From NCBI GenBank assembly GCA_027488155.1, contig JAIYCE010000041.1, positions 1 to 42,457 on the forward strand: 42,457 nt of DNA, written 5' to 3'. This DNA is from Hyphomicrobiales bacterium. Its GTDB lineage: Bacteria; Pseudomonadota; Alphaproteobacteria; Rhizobiales; Beijerinckiaceae. Positions 36,333 to 42,457 of this stretch are shown piece by piece. Position 1 is the stretch's first letter. Each line of letters starts with the position of its first letter. The translations under genes were made by a program, and so were the position numbers. The notes below the pieces were generated by a model. It did no database searches, was not told the origin of the DNA, and saw only the letters and a program-made list of their open reading frames with translations.

Positions 36333-36407
36333 TGGAGCGGGAGAAGGGAATCGAACCCTCGACATACAGCTTGGGAAGCTGTCGTTCTACCACTGAACTA
36401 CTCCCGC
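36333..36407 (-). tRNA. tRNA-Gly (anticodon CCC), CCA encoded
   Basis: The minus strand folds into a complete cloverleaf of 75 bases: acceptor GCGGGAG / CTCCCGC, D arm GTTC-AGTGGTA-GAAC, anticodon stem ACAGC / GCTGT with loop TTCCCAA (anticodon CCC), T arm GAGGG-TTCGATT-CCCTT, discriminator T and encoded CCA. It reads GGG glycine codons. It stands alone between the small membrane-protein gene and an unrelated gene. Confidence 0.96.
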
Positions 36408-36519
36408 CATGAGACAGTCAATAGTGGAGCGGAGAGGAGGCGGCAAGAGGGATGGTGGCGTTTCCGACAATGCTGATCATACCCACCAGCCCTTCGCTGT
36501 CCTGAAGGCTTATGCGCAC

Positions 36520-37065
36520 TCAATGCTCGGGAACGGTCAGCACGCAATTGACTATGTATTCAACTTGAACCGTGCGTTTCACGCTACATTCTCCCCGAGC
36601 ACCTGCAAATTTCCCGGTGCCCGCGGCAATGCCATAAAGATGCTCTCTATGCTGAGCTATTAATCCGAACGATTTCTGGAACAGCTCCGCGCCTGCGATC
36701 AGAAGCGAGTCACGCCCGTCACCAAAGGCATATTCGGCAAACACCAAACGTATGTCGCCGTCTTGCTCAAAGCCAGTGTGCCTGTGGATCGTGTCGAAGC
36801 GTCCGATTTGTTTTCCGCTTAAGTCTCGCAATATGCCATTGCCGCCGATTCCATCGTCAATGCTGGGACCAGAAGGACCTATGTCGACAACCTCACGGTT
36901 CGTAAATTCAGGCTTAAATGACAGTTTCATCTTTACGACACGTTCCACCACAGGTGCGTCACGCGAGATAATATAACTGTCTTGGGCAGCCGCTGGAGCC
37001 TGATTGGATAAAAACGAAGCGACGATTAAGCCTGGGATTAAGGCCATGGATTTCAGGAAGGTCAT
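36520..37065 (-). CDS. Secreted protein, possible allene-oxide-cyclase/dirigent-like barrel
   Basis: 181 residues from the ATG at 37065 (AAAGGCG upstream). A Sec signal peptide (about 1-27, ending APAAAQ) indicates export. The C-terminal half has alternating hydrophobic strands: GRFDTIHRHTGF, IRLVFAEYAFGDGRDSLLIAGAELF, then GIAAGTGKFAGARGECSV and VQVEYIVNCVLTVP. The GTGKFAGARG sequence resembles the conserved late strand of dirigent and allene oxide cyclase-like barrels, which are known in some bacteria. Two cysteines (C167 and C176 by count) may form a disulfide. A single gene. Function unknown; the fold suggestion is tentative. Confidence 0.6.
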   Translation of the reverse strand: MTFLKSMALIPGLIVASFLSNQAPAAAQDSYIISRDAPVVERVVKMKLSFKPEFTNREVVDIGPSGPSIDDGIGGNGILRDLSGKQIGRFDTIHRHTGFEQDGDIRLVFAEYAFGDGRDSLLIAGAELFQKSFGLIAQHREHLYGIAAGTGKFAGARGECSVKRTVQVEYIVNCVLTVPEH

Positions 37066-37187
37066 GTTACGCCTTTCACTTTCACTCAATAGAAAAATAA
37101 GTCTGATCCGTAAAATCTGTAAAGAAAAGTCTCCGTCCACCAACCTTATGCGACGGACAGAAATGGGAGGTGTCGTTTAATTGAATT

Positions 37188-37238
37188 CCTCACATGCTCA
37201 TCCGTGGTGAGGCACGCTTGAGGCGGCTTTTTGCCTCA
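37188..37238. repeat. Two adjacent small inverted repeats upstream of the 36520-37065 gene
   Basis: CCTCAC (37188-37193) pairs with GTGAGG (37207-37212), and TGAGGC (37219-37224) pairs with GCCTCA (37233-37238). They lie just past the dcd stop (minus strand), so they may end or stabilise that transcript, though no T-run follows in that direction. No gene lies in 37066-37251. Confidence 0.35.
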
Positions 37239-37251
37239 TATCGCGCAACCC

Positions 37252-38355
37252 TCAAAGCACGAAGTGCTTCGACAGCTTCAAGCCCTGCGCCTGATAATTC
37301 GATTTGAGATCAGCGCCATAAAGCGCGGCGGGACGTGCGGCCATGCGCTCATAAACCAGACGACCAACAATCTGGCCGTCCTCGAGAATGAAAGGCACGT
37401 CGCGCGAACGCACTTCCAACACCGCGCGGCTGCCCGCGCCGCCCGCACCCGCATGGCCGAAGCCGGGGTCGAAAAAGCCCGCATAATGGACGCGGAATTC
37501 ACCAACGAGCGGATCGAAAGGCGTCATCTCAGCGGCATAATCGGGCGGCACATGCACCGCTTCTTTCGATGCCAAAATGTAGAAAAGATCAGGATCGAGG
37601 ATCAGTTCGCGCCGCGCGCTGACATACAAGGGATCCCAGAAATTGGCAGCTTTGCACGCCCCCACGCGATCGACATCGACCACGCCGGTATGGCGCTTGG
37701 CCGCGTAACCGATCAGCCCATCGCCGTTGAAGCCTGCCAGATCGACACTGACGGCAACGCCGGAGGATTCGATTGAGGGTTCCGACGAGGTGACGAGCCT
37801 CTCGCTCAGATGCAGCGCGCGTAATTCCTGATCGTCGAGCCGCACCGCACCGGCACGGAAGCGTAACTGCGACAGGCGCGAGCCGGTACGCACAAGCACT
37901 GGAAAGGTGCGCGGCGAGATTTCGAGATAGAGCGGGCCTTTGTAGCCCTGCACGATCTGATCGAATTCGCGCGAATGATCGGTGATGACGCGGGTAAAAA
38001 CGTCGAGACGACCGGTCGAGCTTTTCGGATTGGCAGCCGCTGCCATCCAATCGGGAAGCGTGAGGCTTTCGAGAATTTCAGCGACATAGACAGCGCCTGT
38101 CTCAAGCACCGCACCTTTGCTGAGGTCAATCTCGAACAAGGACAGTGATTTCAAGCGCTCGGCGACCGTCGAATCGCGGCCGGGGAGAAACGACGCGCGC
38201 ACACGAAACACGCGCAGACCTAAACGCAGATCGAGCGACGCTGGCTGCACCTGCCCCACCGCGAAAGGCTGCGGTGTCGCAATGTGACCTGCAGCGGCCA
38301 GCGCCTCGATCGTCTGCGACGGCAGAATGCCGGTCTGTCGCGTAAGGCTCGTCAC
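37252..38355 (-). CDS. dcd: 2'-deoxycytidine 5'-triphosphate deaminase (long form)
   Basis: 367 residues from a GTG at 38355, 1 base after the fabI stop; an ATG just upstream is out of frame. It is twice the length of E. coli Dcd and fits the alphaproteobacterial long family of tandem dCTP deaminase/dUTPase-like folds. Motifs: VQPASLDLRLG (N-terminal substrate strand), ANPKSSTGRLDVFTRV (the conserved S-S-x-GR-D region), then a second module with HYAGFFDPGFGHAGAGG. It deaminates dCTP to dUTP, feeding dTMP synthesis. Continuous with fabI, suggesting one transcript starting at fabA. Confidence 0.9.
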   Translation of the reverse strand: MTSLTRQTGILPSQTIEALAAAGHIATPQPFAVGQVQPASLDLRLGLRVFRVRASFLPGRDSTVAERLKSLSLFEIDLSKGAVLETGAVYVAEILESLTLPDWMAAAANPKSSTGRLDVFTRVITDHSREFDQIVQGYKGPLYLEISPRTFPVLVRTGSRLSQLRFRAGAVRLDDQELRALHLSERLVTSSEPSIESSGVAVSVDLAGFNGDGLIGYAAKRHTGVVDVDRVGACKAANFWDPLYVSARRELILDPDLFYILASKEAVHVPPDYAAEMTPFDPLVGEFRVHYAGFFDPGFGHAGAGGAGSRAVLEVRSRDVPFILEDGQIVGRLVYERMAARPAALYGADLKSNYQAQGLKLSKHFVL

Positions 38356-38356
38356 G

Positions 38357-39208
38357 TCATTCAGCCGCTGTCTTGGCCAACAGCGCTTCGGCTGCGGTTT
38401 CGGCTGCATCGACCGTCTTCAACGCTTCGGGATGCGGCATGGAGACAATGTTATAGCCTGAATCGACGTAATGGATTTCACCCGTCACGCCGGTCGAGAG
38501 ATCAGACAGGAGATAAAGGCCCGAACCGCCAATTTCTTCGATCGTGACGGTGCGGCGCAGCGGCGCGTGGCGCTTCTGATAATTGAACATCAGACGCGCA
38601 TCGGCAATGCCGGCACCCGCCAGCGTGCGAACCGGACCAGCGGAGATCGCATTCACGCGAATATTCTGTGGACCATAATCATTGGCGAGATAACGCACAC
38701 TCGCTTCAAGTGCCGCTTTTGCCACGCCCATGACATTGTAATTCGGCATCACACGAACACTGCCCGCATAAGTGAGCGTCACCATGGACCCGCCTTCGAC
38801 CATCAAGGGCGCAGCGCGCTTCGCAATCTCGGTGAAGGAGAAACAGGAGATCAACATTGTGCGTGCGAAATTTTCGCGCGTCGTATCGGCGTAACGGCCC
38901 TTGAGCTCGTTCTTGTCCGAAAACGCAATCGCGTGGACAAGGAAATCAAACTTACCCCATTGCTTTTCGAGAGCGGCAAACACCGCATCCACCGATGCAA
39001 GGTCTTCGACATCGCATGGTAACAACAGCGACGAGCCGACGCTCTGCGCCAATGGCTCGACTCGCTTTTTCAGCGAGTCGCCCTGATAGGTGAAAGCGAG
39101 TTCAGCACCCTGATCGGCAACGGCCTTCGCAATACCCCACGCAATCGAGTGATCATTGGCAACGCCCATGATCAAACCACGCTTGCCCTTCATCAAGGAT
39201 CCGGTCAT
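38357..39208 (-). CDS. fabI: Enoyl-[acyl-carrier-protein] reductase (NADH), FabI
   Basis: 283 residues. The divergent Rossmann start GLIMGVANDHSIAWGIAKA is diagnostic of FabI. The catalytic pair is Y157-x6-K164 (YNVMGVAK), with Y147 also conserved. AISAGPVRTLAGAGI is the substrate-loop region that triclosan-type inhibitors contact in homologues. It performs the last reduction of each fatty-acid elongation cycle. It follows fabB after 23 bases. The window's fab genes (A, B, I) form the unsaturated-fatty-acid branch point and elongation set of Rhizobiales. Confidence 0.96.
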   Translation of the reverse strand: MTGSLMKGKRGLIMGVANDHSIAWGIAKAVADQGAELAFTYQGDSLKKRVEPLAQSVGSSLLLPCDVEDLASVDAVFAALEKQWGKFDFLVHAIAFSDKNELKGRYADTTRENFARTMLISCFSFTEIAKRAAPLMVEGGSMVTLTYAGSVRVMPNYNVMGVAKAALEASVRYLANDYGPQNIRVNAISAGPVRTLAGAGIADARLMFNYQKRHAPLRRTVTIEEIGGSGLYLLSDLSTGVTGEIHYVDSGYNIVSMPHPEALKTVDAAETAAEALLAKTAAE

Positions 39209-39231
39209 GCAATCCCCCCTGCTCGGCGCGC

Positions 39232-40455
39232 TTAGGCGTCAAGCTGTTTGAAGACGAGCGTGGCGTTGGTGCCACCAAAGCCGAAAGAGTTCGAAAGAAC
39301 GGAGCGGATTTTTGCATTGTCGATACGTTTGCGCACGATCGGCATGTCGGCAAAATCGGGGTCGAGCTCCTCGATGTTAGCGCTCTCGCAGATGAAGCCA
39401 TCATTCATCATTAAAAGCGAATAGATCGCTTCCTGCACACCGGTCGCGCCGAGCGAGTGTCCGGTGAGCGATTTCGTTGCGGATATGGGTGGGCACTTGT
39501 CGCCGCTACCAAAGACGCGGCGGATCGCTTCGATTTCCTTTGCGTCGCCAACCGGCGTCGATGTCGCATGCGGATTGATATAATCGATCGGCGTCTTCAC
39601 ATGGGCGAGCGCCTGCTGCATGCAGCGGATCGCGCCTTCGCCCGACGGAGCGACCATGTCGTAACCGTCCGACGTTGCGCCATAACCAACGATCTCGCCA
39701 TAAATCTTGGCGCCGCGCGCTTTCGCATGCTCAAGCTCTTCGAGCACAAGCACGCCCGCACCGCCAGCGATCACAAAACCATCGCGGTTCTTGTCGTAAG
39801 CGCGCGAAGCGACCGACGGCGTGTCGTTGTATTTCGTCGACATGGCGCCCATGGCATCAAACAGGCAGGACATGGTCCAATCGAGTTCTTCGCAGCCGCC
39901 GGCAAACATCACATCCTGCTTGCCGTACTGGATCATTTCATAAGCGTTGCCGACACAATGGTTGGACGTCGCGCAGGCCGACGAAATCGAATAATTCACA
40001 CCCTTGATCTTAAACCACGTCGCGAGTGTGGCTGAGGCGGTCGAGGACATCGCCTTCGGCACAGCGAATGGGCCGATCCGCTTCACGCCTTTTTCGCGTG
40101 CTATGTCTGCGCTTTCAACGATGGTGCGCGCCGAGGGGCCGCCCGAGCCCATCACGATGCCTGTGCGCTCGTTGGAAATGTCACTTTCCTCAAGCCCCGC
40201 ATCACGAATGGCTTGATCCATAGCGACATGGTTCCAAGCTGTTCCGGTCGCGTGAAAACGCATCGCGCGGCGGTCGACGAGTTCAGAGGGATCGAGATTG
40301 GGCGCGCCATGAACTTGGCAGCGGAAACCCATCTCGGCATATTTCTCGGCACGCACAATGCCAGGCTTCGCCTCACGCAAAGAGGCGAGAACCTCTTGCG
40401 TGTTGTTGCCAATGGACGAGACAATGCCCATCCCGGTGACGACGACGCGTTTCAT
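39232..40455 (-). CDS. fabB: 3-oxoacyl-[acyl-carrier-protein] synthase I, FabB
   Basis: 407 residues. Thiolase-fold condensing enzyme with catalytic C161 in [11 protein letters not shown], the two histidines in [11 protein letters not shown] and TGHSLGATG, and the lysine in [23 protein letters not shown] is the C-terminal glycine-rich loop. It elongates cis-3-decenoyl chains produced by FabA, committing to unsaturated fatty acids. It lies 115 bases downstream of fabA and 23 upstream of fabI. The sequence is complete; the FabB rather than FabF call is supported by the adjacent fabA and N-terminus [16 protein letters not shown]. Confidence 0.96.
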   Translation of the reverse strand: MKRVVVTGMGIVSSIGNNTQEVLASLREAKPGIVRAEKYAEMGFRCQVHGAPNLDPSELVDRRAMRFHATGTAWNHVAMDQAIRDAGLEESDISNERTGIVMGSGGPSARTIVESADIAREKGVKRIGPFAVPKAMSSTASATLATWFKIKGVNYSISSACATSNHCVGNAYEMIQYGKQDVMFAGGCEELDWTMSCLFDAMGAMSTKYNDTPSVASRAYDKNRDGFVIAGGAGVLVLEELEHAKARGAKIYGEIVGYGATSDGYDMVAPSGEGAIRCMQQALAHVKTPIDYINPHATSTPVGDAKEIEAIRRVFGSGDKCPPISATKSLTGHSLGATGVQEAIYSLLMMNDGFICESANIEELDPDFADMPIVRKRIDNAKIRSVLSNSFGFGGTNATLVFKQLDA

Positions 40456-40570
40456 GATCGCTTTCCTATGTTCTGCGCGGGTTCAGCACCCGCGAGATTG
40501 TCTTGGACCGAGATTGTCTTGCCCGATGAATGCGGCGGTGTTGCGAGCGCCGCAGCCAAAGGAGGCCGCG

Positions 40571-41074
40571 TTAGGTCTTGAAAAGGCCTACGCGCAAATC
40601 CGATGCTTCATAAATTCGGCGGCCATCGGCCTCGAGCCAACCATCTGCAATGCCGAGCACAAGCTTTGAACGAAAGACGCGCTTGAGATCAACGCCATAG
40701 ACGACCTGCTTCACCGAGGGCAAAACCTGATCGGCAAATTTCACCTCGCCAACGCCGAGCGCGCGGCCGCGCCCTTCGGCACCGAGCCAACCGAGGAAAA
40801 ATCCGCACATTTGCCAAAGTGCATCAAGGCCAAGACAGCCCGGCATCACCGGATCATTCTGGAAATGACACGGGAAAAACCAAAGGTCGGGGCGGATTGC
40901 GAGCTCCGCACGCACGCACCCCTTACCGTTCGGGCCGCCCGTTTCGGATATCTCCGAAATGCGGTCGAACATCAGCATGGGCGGCAAAGGCAATTGCGCG
41001 TTACCCGGACCGAACATCTCGCCGCGGCCGCAGGCAAGTAAGTCCTCATATTCAAATGATGAGCGGCGCTCCAT
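40571..41074 (-). CDS. fabA: 3-hydroxydecanoyl-[acyl-carrier-protein] dehydratase/isomerase, FabA
   Basis: 167 residues. It is a hot-dog fold enzyme with catalytic H70 ([16 protein letters not shown]) and D84 (GLDALWQM). MLMFDRI precedes them. It introduces the cis double bond at C10 by dehydrating and isomerising 3-hydroxydecanoyl-ACP. It is the first of fabA-fabB-fabI and is divergent from irr, as in many Rhizobiales, so iron-responsive control of the intervening region is conceivable, but no perfect iron-control element was found. Confidence 0.96.
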   Translation of the reverse strand: MERRSSFEYEDLLACGRGEMFGPGNAQLPLPPMLMFDRISEISETGGPNGKGCVRAELAIRPDLWFFPCHFQNDPVMPGCLGLDALWQMCGFFLGWLGAEGRGRALGVGEVKFADQVLPSVKQVVYGVDLKRVFRSKLVLGIADGWLEADGRRIYEASDLRVGLFKT

Positions 41075-41508
41075 GATCCCCGTATGGCTCCATTCCCACG
41101 CGACCCGCGAAAACGGGCCTTAATCCCGCGCGTTGGTAACACAGCCCGACGCGGGCCGGAAGAGATTAGCTAGATGAAGCTTGGGTTTAAGAGCAGCAAC
41201 TAGAGAAACCACTCGGGGCCACGGTTCCAAAACAAAATGGTCTGCTATTTCTGGCTCGCCGCATGAATTAAATCTTGAAAAATCAATGCTATGTTCTTAG
41301 ATAAATGCTGTATTTTCAGAGGTTTATATCTATTTGAAACCTTTTTATGGAGTCGGAAAAAGATCCCTGTAATTCCCTGTTTCCAAGCTTGTATGTATAC
41401 CGGAGATCATTGCCCGTCTTGCGGGTGCTGCCCCCTGTCACTATTATAAGACAAGCAATCGGGCGCACGCATTTCGTGCGCCTTCACTCCGTATCAGAAC
41501 CGGTTTCC
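41075..41508. other. Divergent fabA-irr intergenic region and irr leader
   Basis: It holds the irr promoter (41275-41303). An AT-rich hairpin AGGTTT / AAACCT (41320-41342) is followed by T42-46, a weak terminator-like shape in the irr leader. Two CCCTGT motifs follow near 41370-41385. The fabA side has small GC hairpins but no convincing promoter. An in-frame ATG at 41347 would add 54 residues to Irr without homology and lacks a Shine-Dalgarno, so this stretch is treated as leader. Confidence 0.45.
41275..41303 (+). promoter_or_regulatory. Predicted sigma70 promoter of irr
   Basis: -35 TTGAAA (41275-41280), 17-base spacer, -10 TAGATA (41298-41303). Transcription would start near 41310, leaving a leader of about 200 bases before the chosen irr ATG. 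Confidence 0.5.
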
Positions 41509-41985
41509 ATGGCGGCCCAGCAGACAGCATCGTCCCCCTCGCCTTCTCTGGCCGCACGGTCGGAAGCGACGGGTTGCCCTGTGCATGACCTCCGCCGCCG
41601 CTTGCGGCAGTCTGGGTTGCGGCCAACGCGCCAGCGCGTCGGGCTTGGCTGGCTGCTCTTCGCCAAAGGCGACCGGCATCTGACGGCGGAAATGCTCTTC
41701 GAGGAAGCGGCGAAGGCGCGCGTCCCGGTCTCCCTGGCGACCGTCTACAATACGCTCCACCAATTCACCGAGGCGGGCCTTCTGCGCGAAGTGGCTGTCG
41801 ATGGGGCCAAGACCTATTTCGACACCAATATCGGCGACCACCACCATTTCTTCCTCGAAGGGGAGAATGTTCTGGTCGATATCGAACACCGCAAGGTCGA
41901 AGTCAGTGCAATCCCCGAGGCACCCCCGGGCTATGAGGTCGCACGCGTGGATGTCATCGTCCGGCTGCGCAAGACGGGCGCGTAA
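41509..41985 (+). CDS. irr: Iron response regulator Irr (Fur family)
   Basis: 158 residues from the ATG at 41509. The winged-helix DNA-binding domain (GLRPTRQRVGLGWLLF, then TVYNTLHQFTEAGLL) and the dimerisation domain with DTNIGDHHHFFLEG match Rhizobiales Irr closely. The N-terminal GCPVHD (C23-P24) is the Cys-Pro heme regulatory motif, and H111-H113 is the second heme/metal site known from Bradyrhizobium Irr. Irr represses or activates iron genes at low iron and is degraded or inactivated by heme. It is divergent from fabA. The N-terminus is not marked by a good Shine-Dalgarno, so the start is moderately certain. Confidence 0.92.
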   Translation: MAAQQTASSPSPSLAARSEATGCPVHDLRRRLRQSGLRPTRQRVGLGWLLFAKGDRHLTAEMLFEEAAKARVPVSLATVYNTLHQFTEAGLLREVAVDGAKTYFDTNIGDHHHFFLEGENVLVDIEHRKVEVSAIPEAPPGYEVARVDVIVRLRKTGA

Positions 41986-42000
41986 GCGGTTGCGGCCTCT

Positions 42001-42457
42001 TTAGTCGATCTTTTCGTTGGGATAGGCGCCCCAAAGGCGGTTCTGCTGGACGTATCCGTCGAAACCGGGACCGGTAAATCGGCACCATTGCCCATCGCAA
42101 TTCTTGAGCTGCCCGAGCACATTCGGCTGCAATTCGGCGGCGAGATCGGCTTTAGCGTTGGGCTTGGCAAAAAGCGGGACGGTCCCTGTCTTCAGCCATG
42201 GCGAGACGAGCGCGGTCCGGCGGCCCGAGAGCAGAGAATGCAGCACCCAGCCTTCAGCCCCCTCCGAATCGCGAATGCGGCGCCATGTCTCAAACTCGGC
42301 CATGATTTCGACCGGCAGACCGGCGCGCTGGAACACCCATGTCGTCCGGTGCTCCTTGGACGGACCCTCGCGCAAATTGACGCGGTCCGACTTCAGGCTG
42401 ACATAGCGGGGGACAGGCAAGCCCGTAGCCGAGCCTTTGGTGATCGCATCGGCGGCG
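42001..42457 (-). CDS. SH3-domain (SH3b) protein, partial (5' end outside window)
   Basis: The frame is open to the right edge, so the gene starts outside the window; a TTG at 42420 is probably not the start, since the frame before it reads AADAITKGSATG. The visible part has one SH3-like module (VSLKSDRVNLREGPSKEH through EGWVLHSLLSGRR) and a C-terminal half with a second related repeat (LFAKPNAKADLAAELQPN through GYVQQNRLWG). Such proteins are usually exported and bind cell-wall or surface ligands. Converges with irr, 15 bases apart. Confidence 0.85.
   Translation of the reverse strand, partial: AADAITKGSATGLPVPRYVSLKSDRVNLREGPSKEHRTTWVFQRAGLPVEIMAEFETWRRIRDSEGAEGWVLHSLLSGRRTALVSPWLKTGTVPLFAKPNAKADLAAELQPNVLGQLKNCDGQWCRFTGPGFDGYVQQNRLWGAYPNEKID

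Noticed and set aside
41075-41346. Iron-control element (ICE/Irr box) between fabA and irr
   Set aside because: Only loose TTTAGA/TCTAAA-like pieces were seen; no symmetric full site.
41347-41508. 54-residue N-terminal extension of Irr
   Set aside because: No Shine-Dalgarno before the ATG at 41347 and no resemblance to Irr; the typical N-terminus fits the ATG at 41509.

Overview
The window reads as chromosome of an alphaproteobacterium of the Rhizobiales (Hyphomicrobiales), possibly Beijerinckiaceae-like; that placement rests on gene content and order, not on a search. Supporting it are an Irr regulator with a Cys-Pro heme motif divergent from fabA-fabB-fabI, the hisB-DUF2628-hisH-hisA-hisF-hisE-coaA operon divergent from hslVU, a two-domain malic enzyme beside mutS, the ornithine-lipid gene olsB and the long (about 370-residue) form of dCTP deaminase.

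Layout. 1-5.2 kb (minus strand): a spermidine/putrescine-type ABC importer operon (Tat-exported binding protein, ATPase, two permeases). It continues into two tandem arginase/agmatinase-fold proteins that have lost metal ligands; the second runs off the left edge. A sigma70-like promoter with a TGAAA-N5-TTTCA palindrome lies upstream. 5.4-12.6 kb: an accessory stretch, visibly AT-richer in places. It holds a protein with a sulfatase-modifying-factor-like C-terminus, a cluster of TTCCCTG repeats, a sugar-acid dehydratase plus DapA-family pair, a secreted Cys-rich protein, an OprB-like porin and a secreted EF-hand protein. 12.7-18 kb: a long coiled-coil protein, a VOC protein, a HAD phosphatase and malic enzyme. 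18-26 kb: mutS, a stand-alone receiver protein, olsB, an NAD-epimerase-like protein, queG, a GST and uppP. 26-36 kb: coaA and the late histidine genes (minus), then hslV-hslU-murJ and trpS (plus). 36-42.5 kb: SCO1 with a tiny membrane protein, tRNA-Gly(CCC), a secreted barrel-like protein, dcd-fabI-fabB-fabA, irr and the 3' part of an SH3-domain gene.

The housekeeping genes are packed with ATGA/GTGA/TGATG stop-start overlaps, so they are probably translationally coupled: hisB to hisE, hslV-hslU-murJ, maeB-HAD and GST-queG-SDR. These overlaps, with Shine-Dalgarno sites, were used to choose starts.

The least explained parts are the pair of catalytically degenerate ureohydrolases in the importer operon, the divergent sulfatase-factor-like protein, and a twin-hairpin element found just after both uppP and trpS whose base changes keep pairing only in the plus-strand RNA. 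No CRISPR array, transposase or integrase gene was seen.
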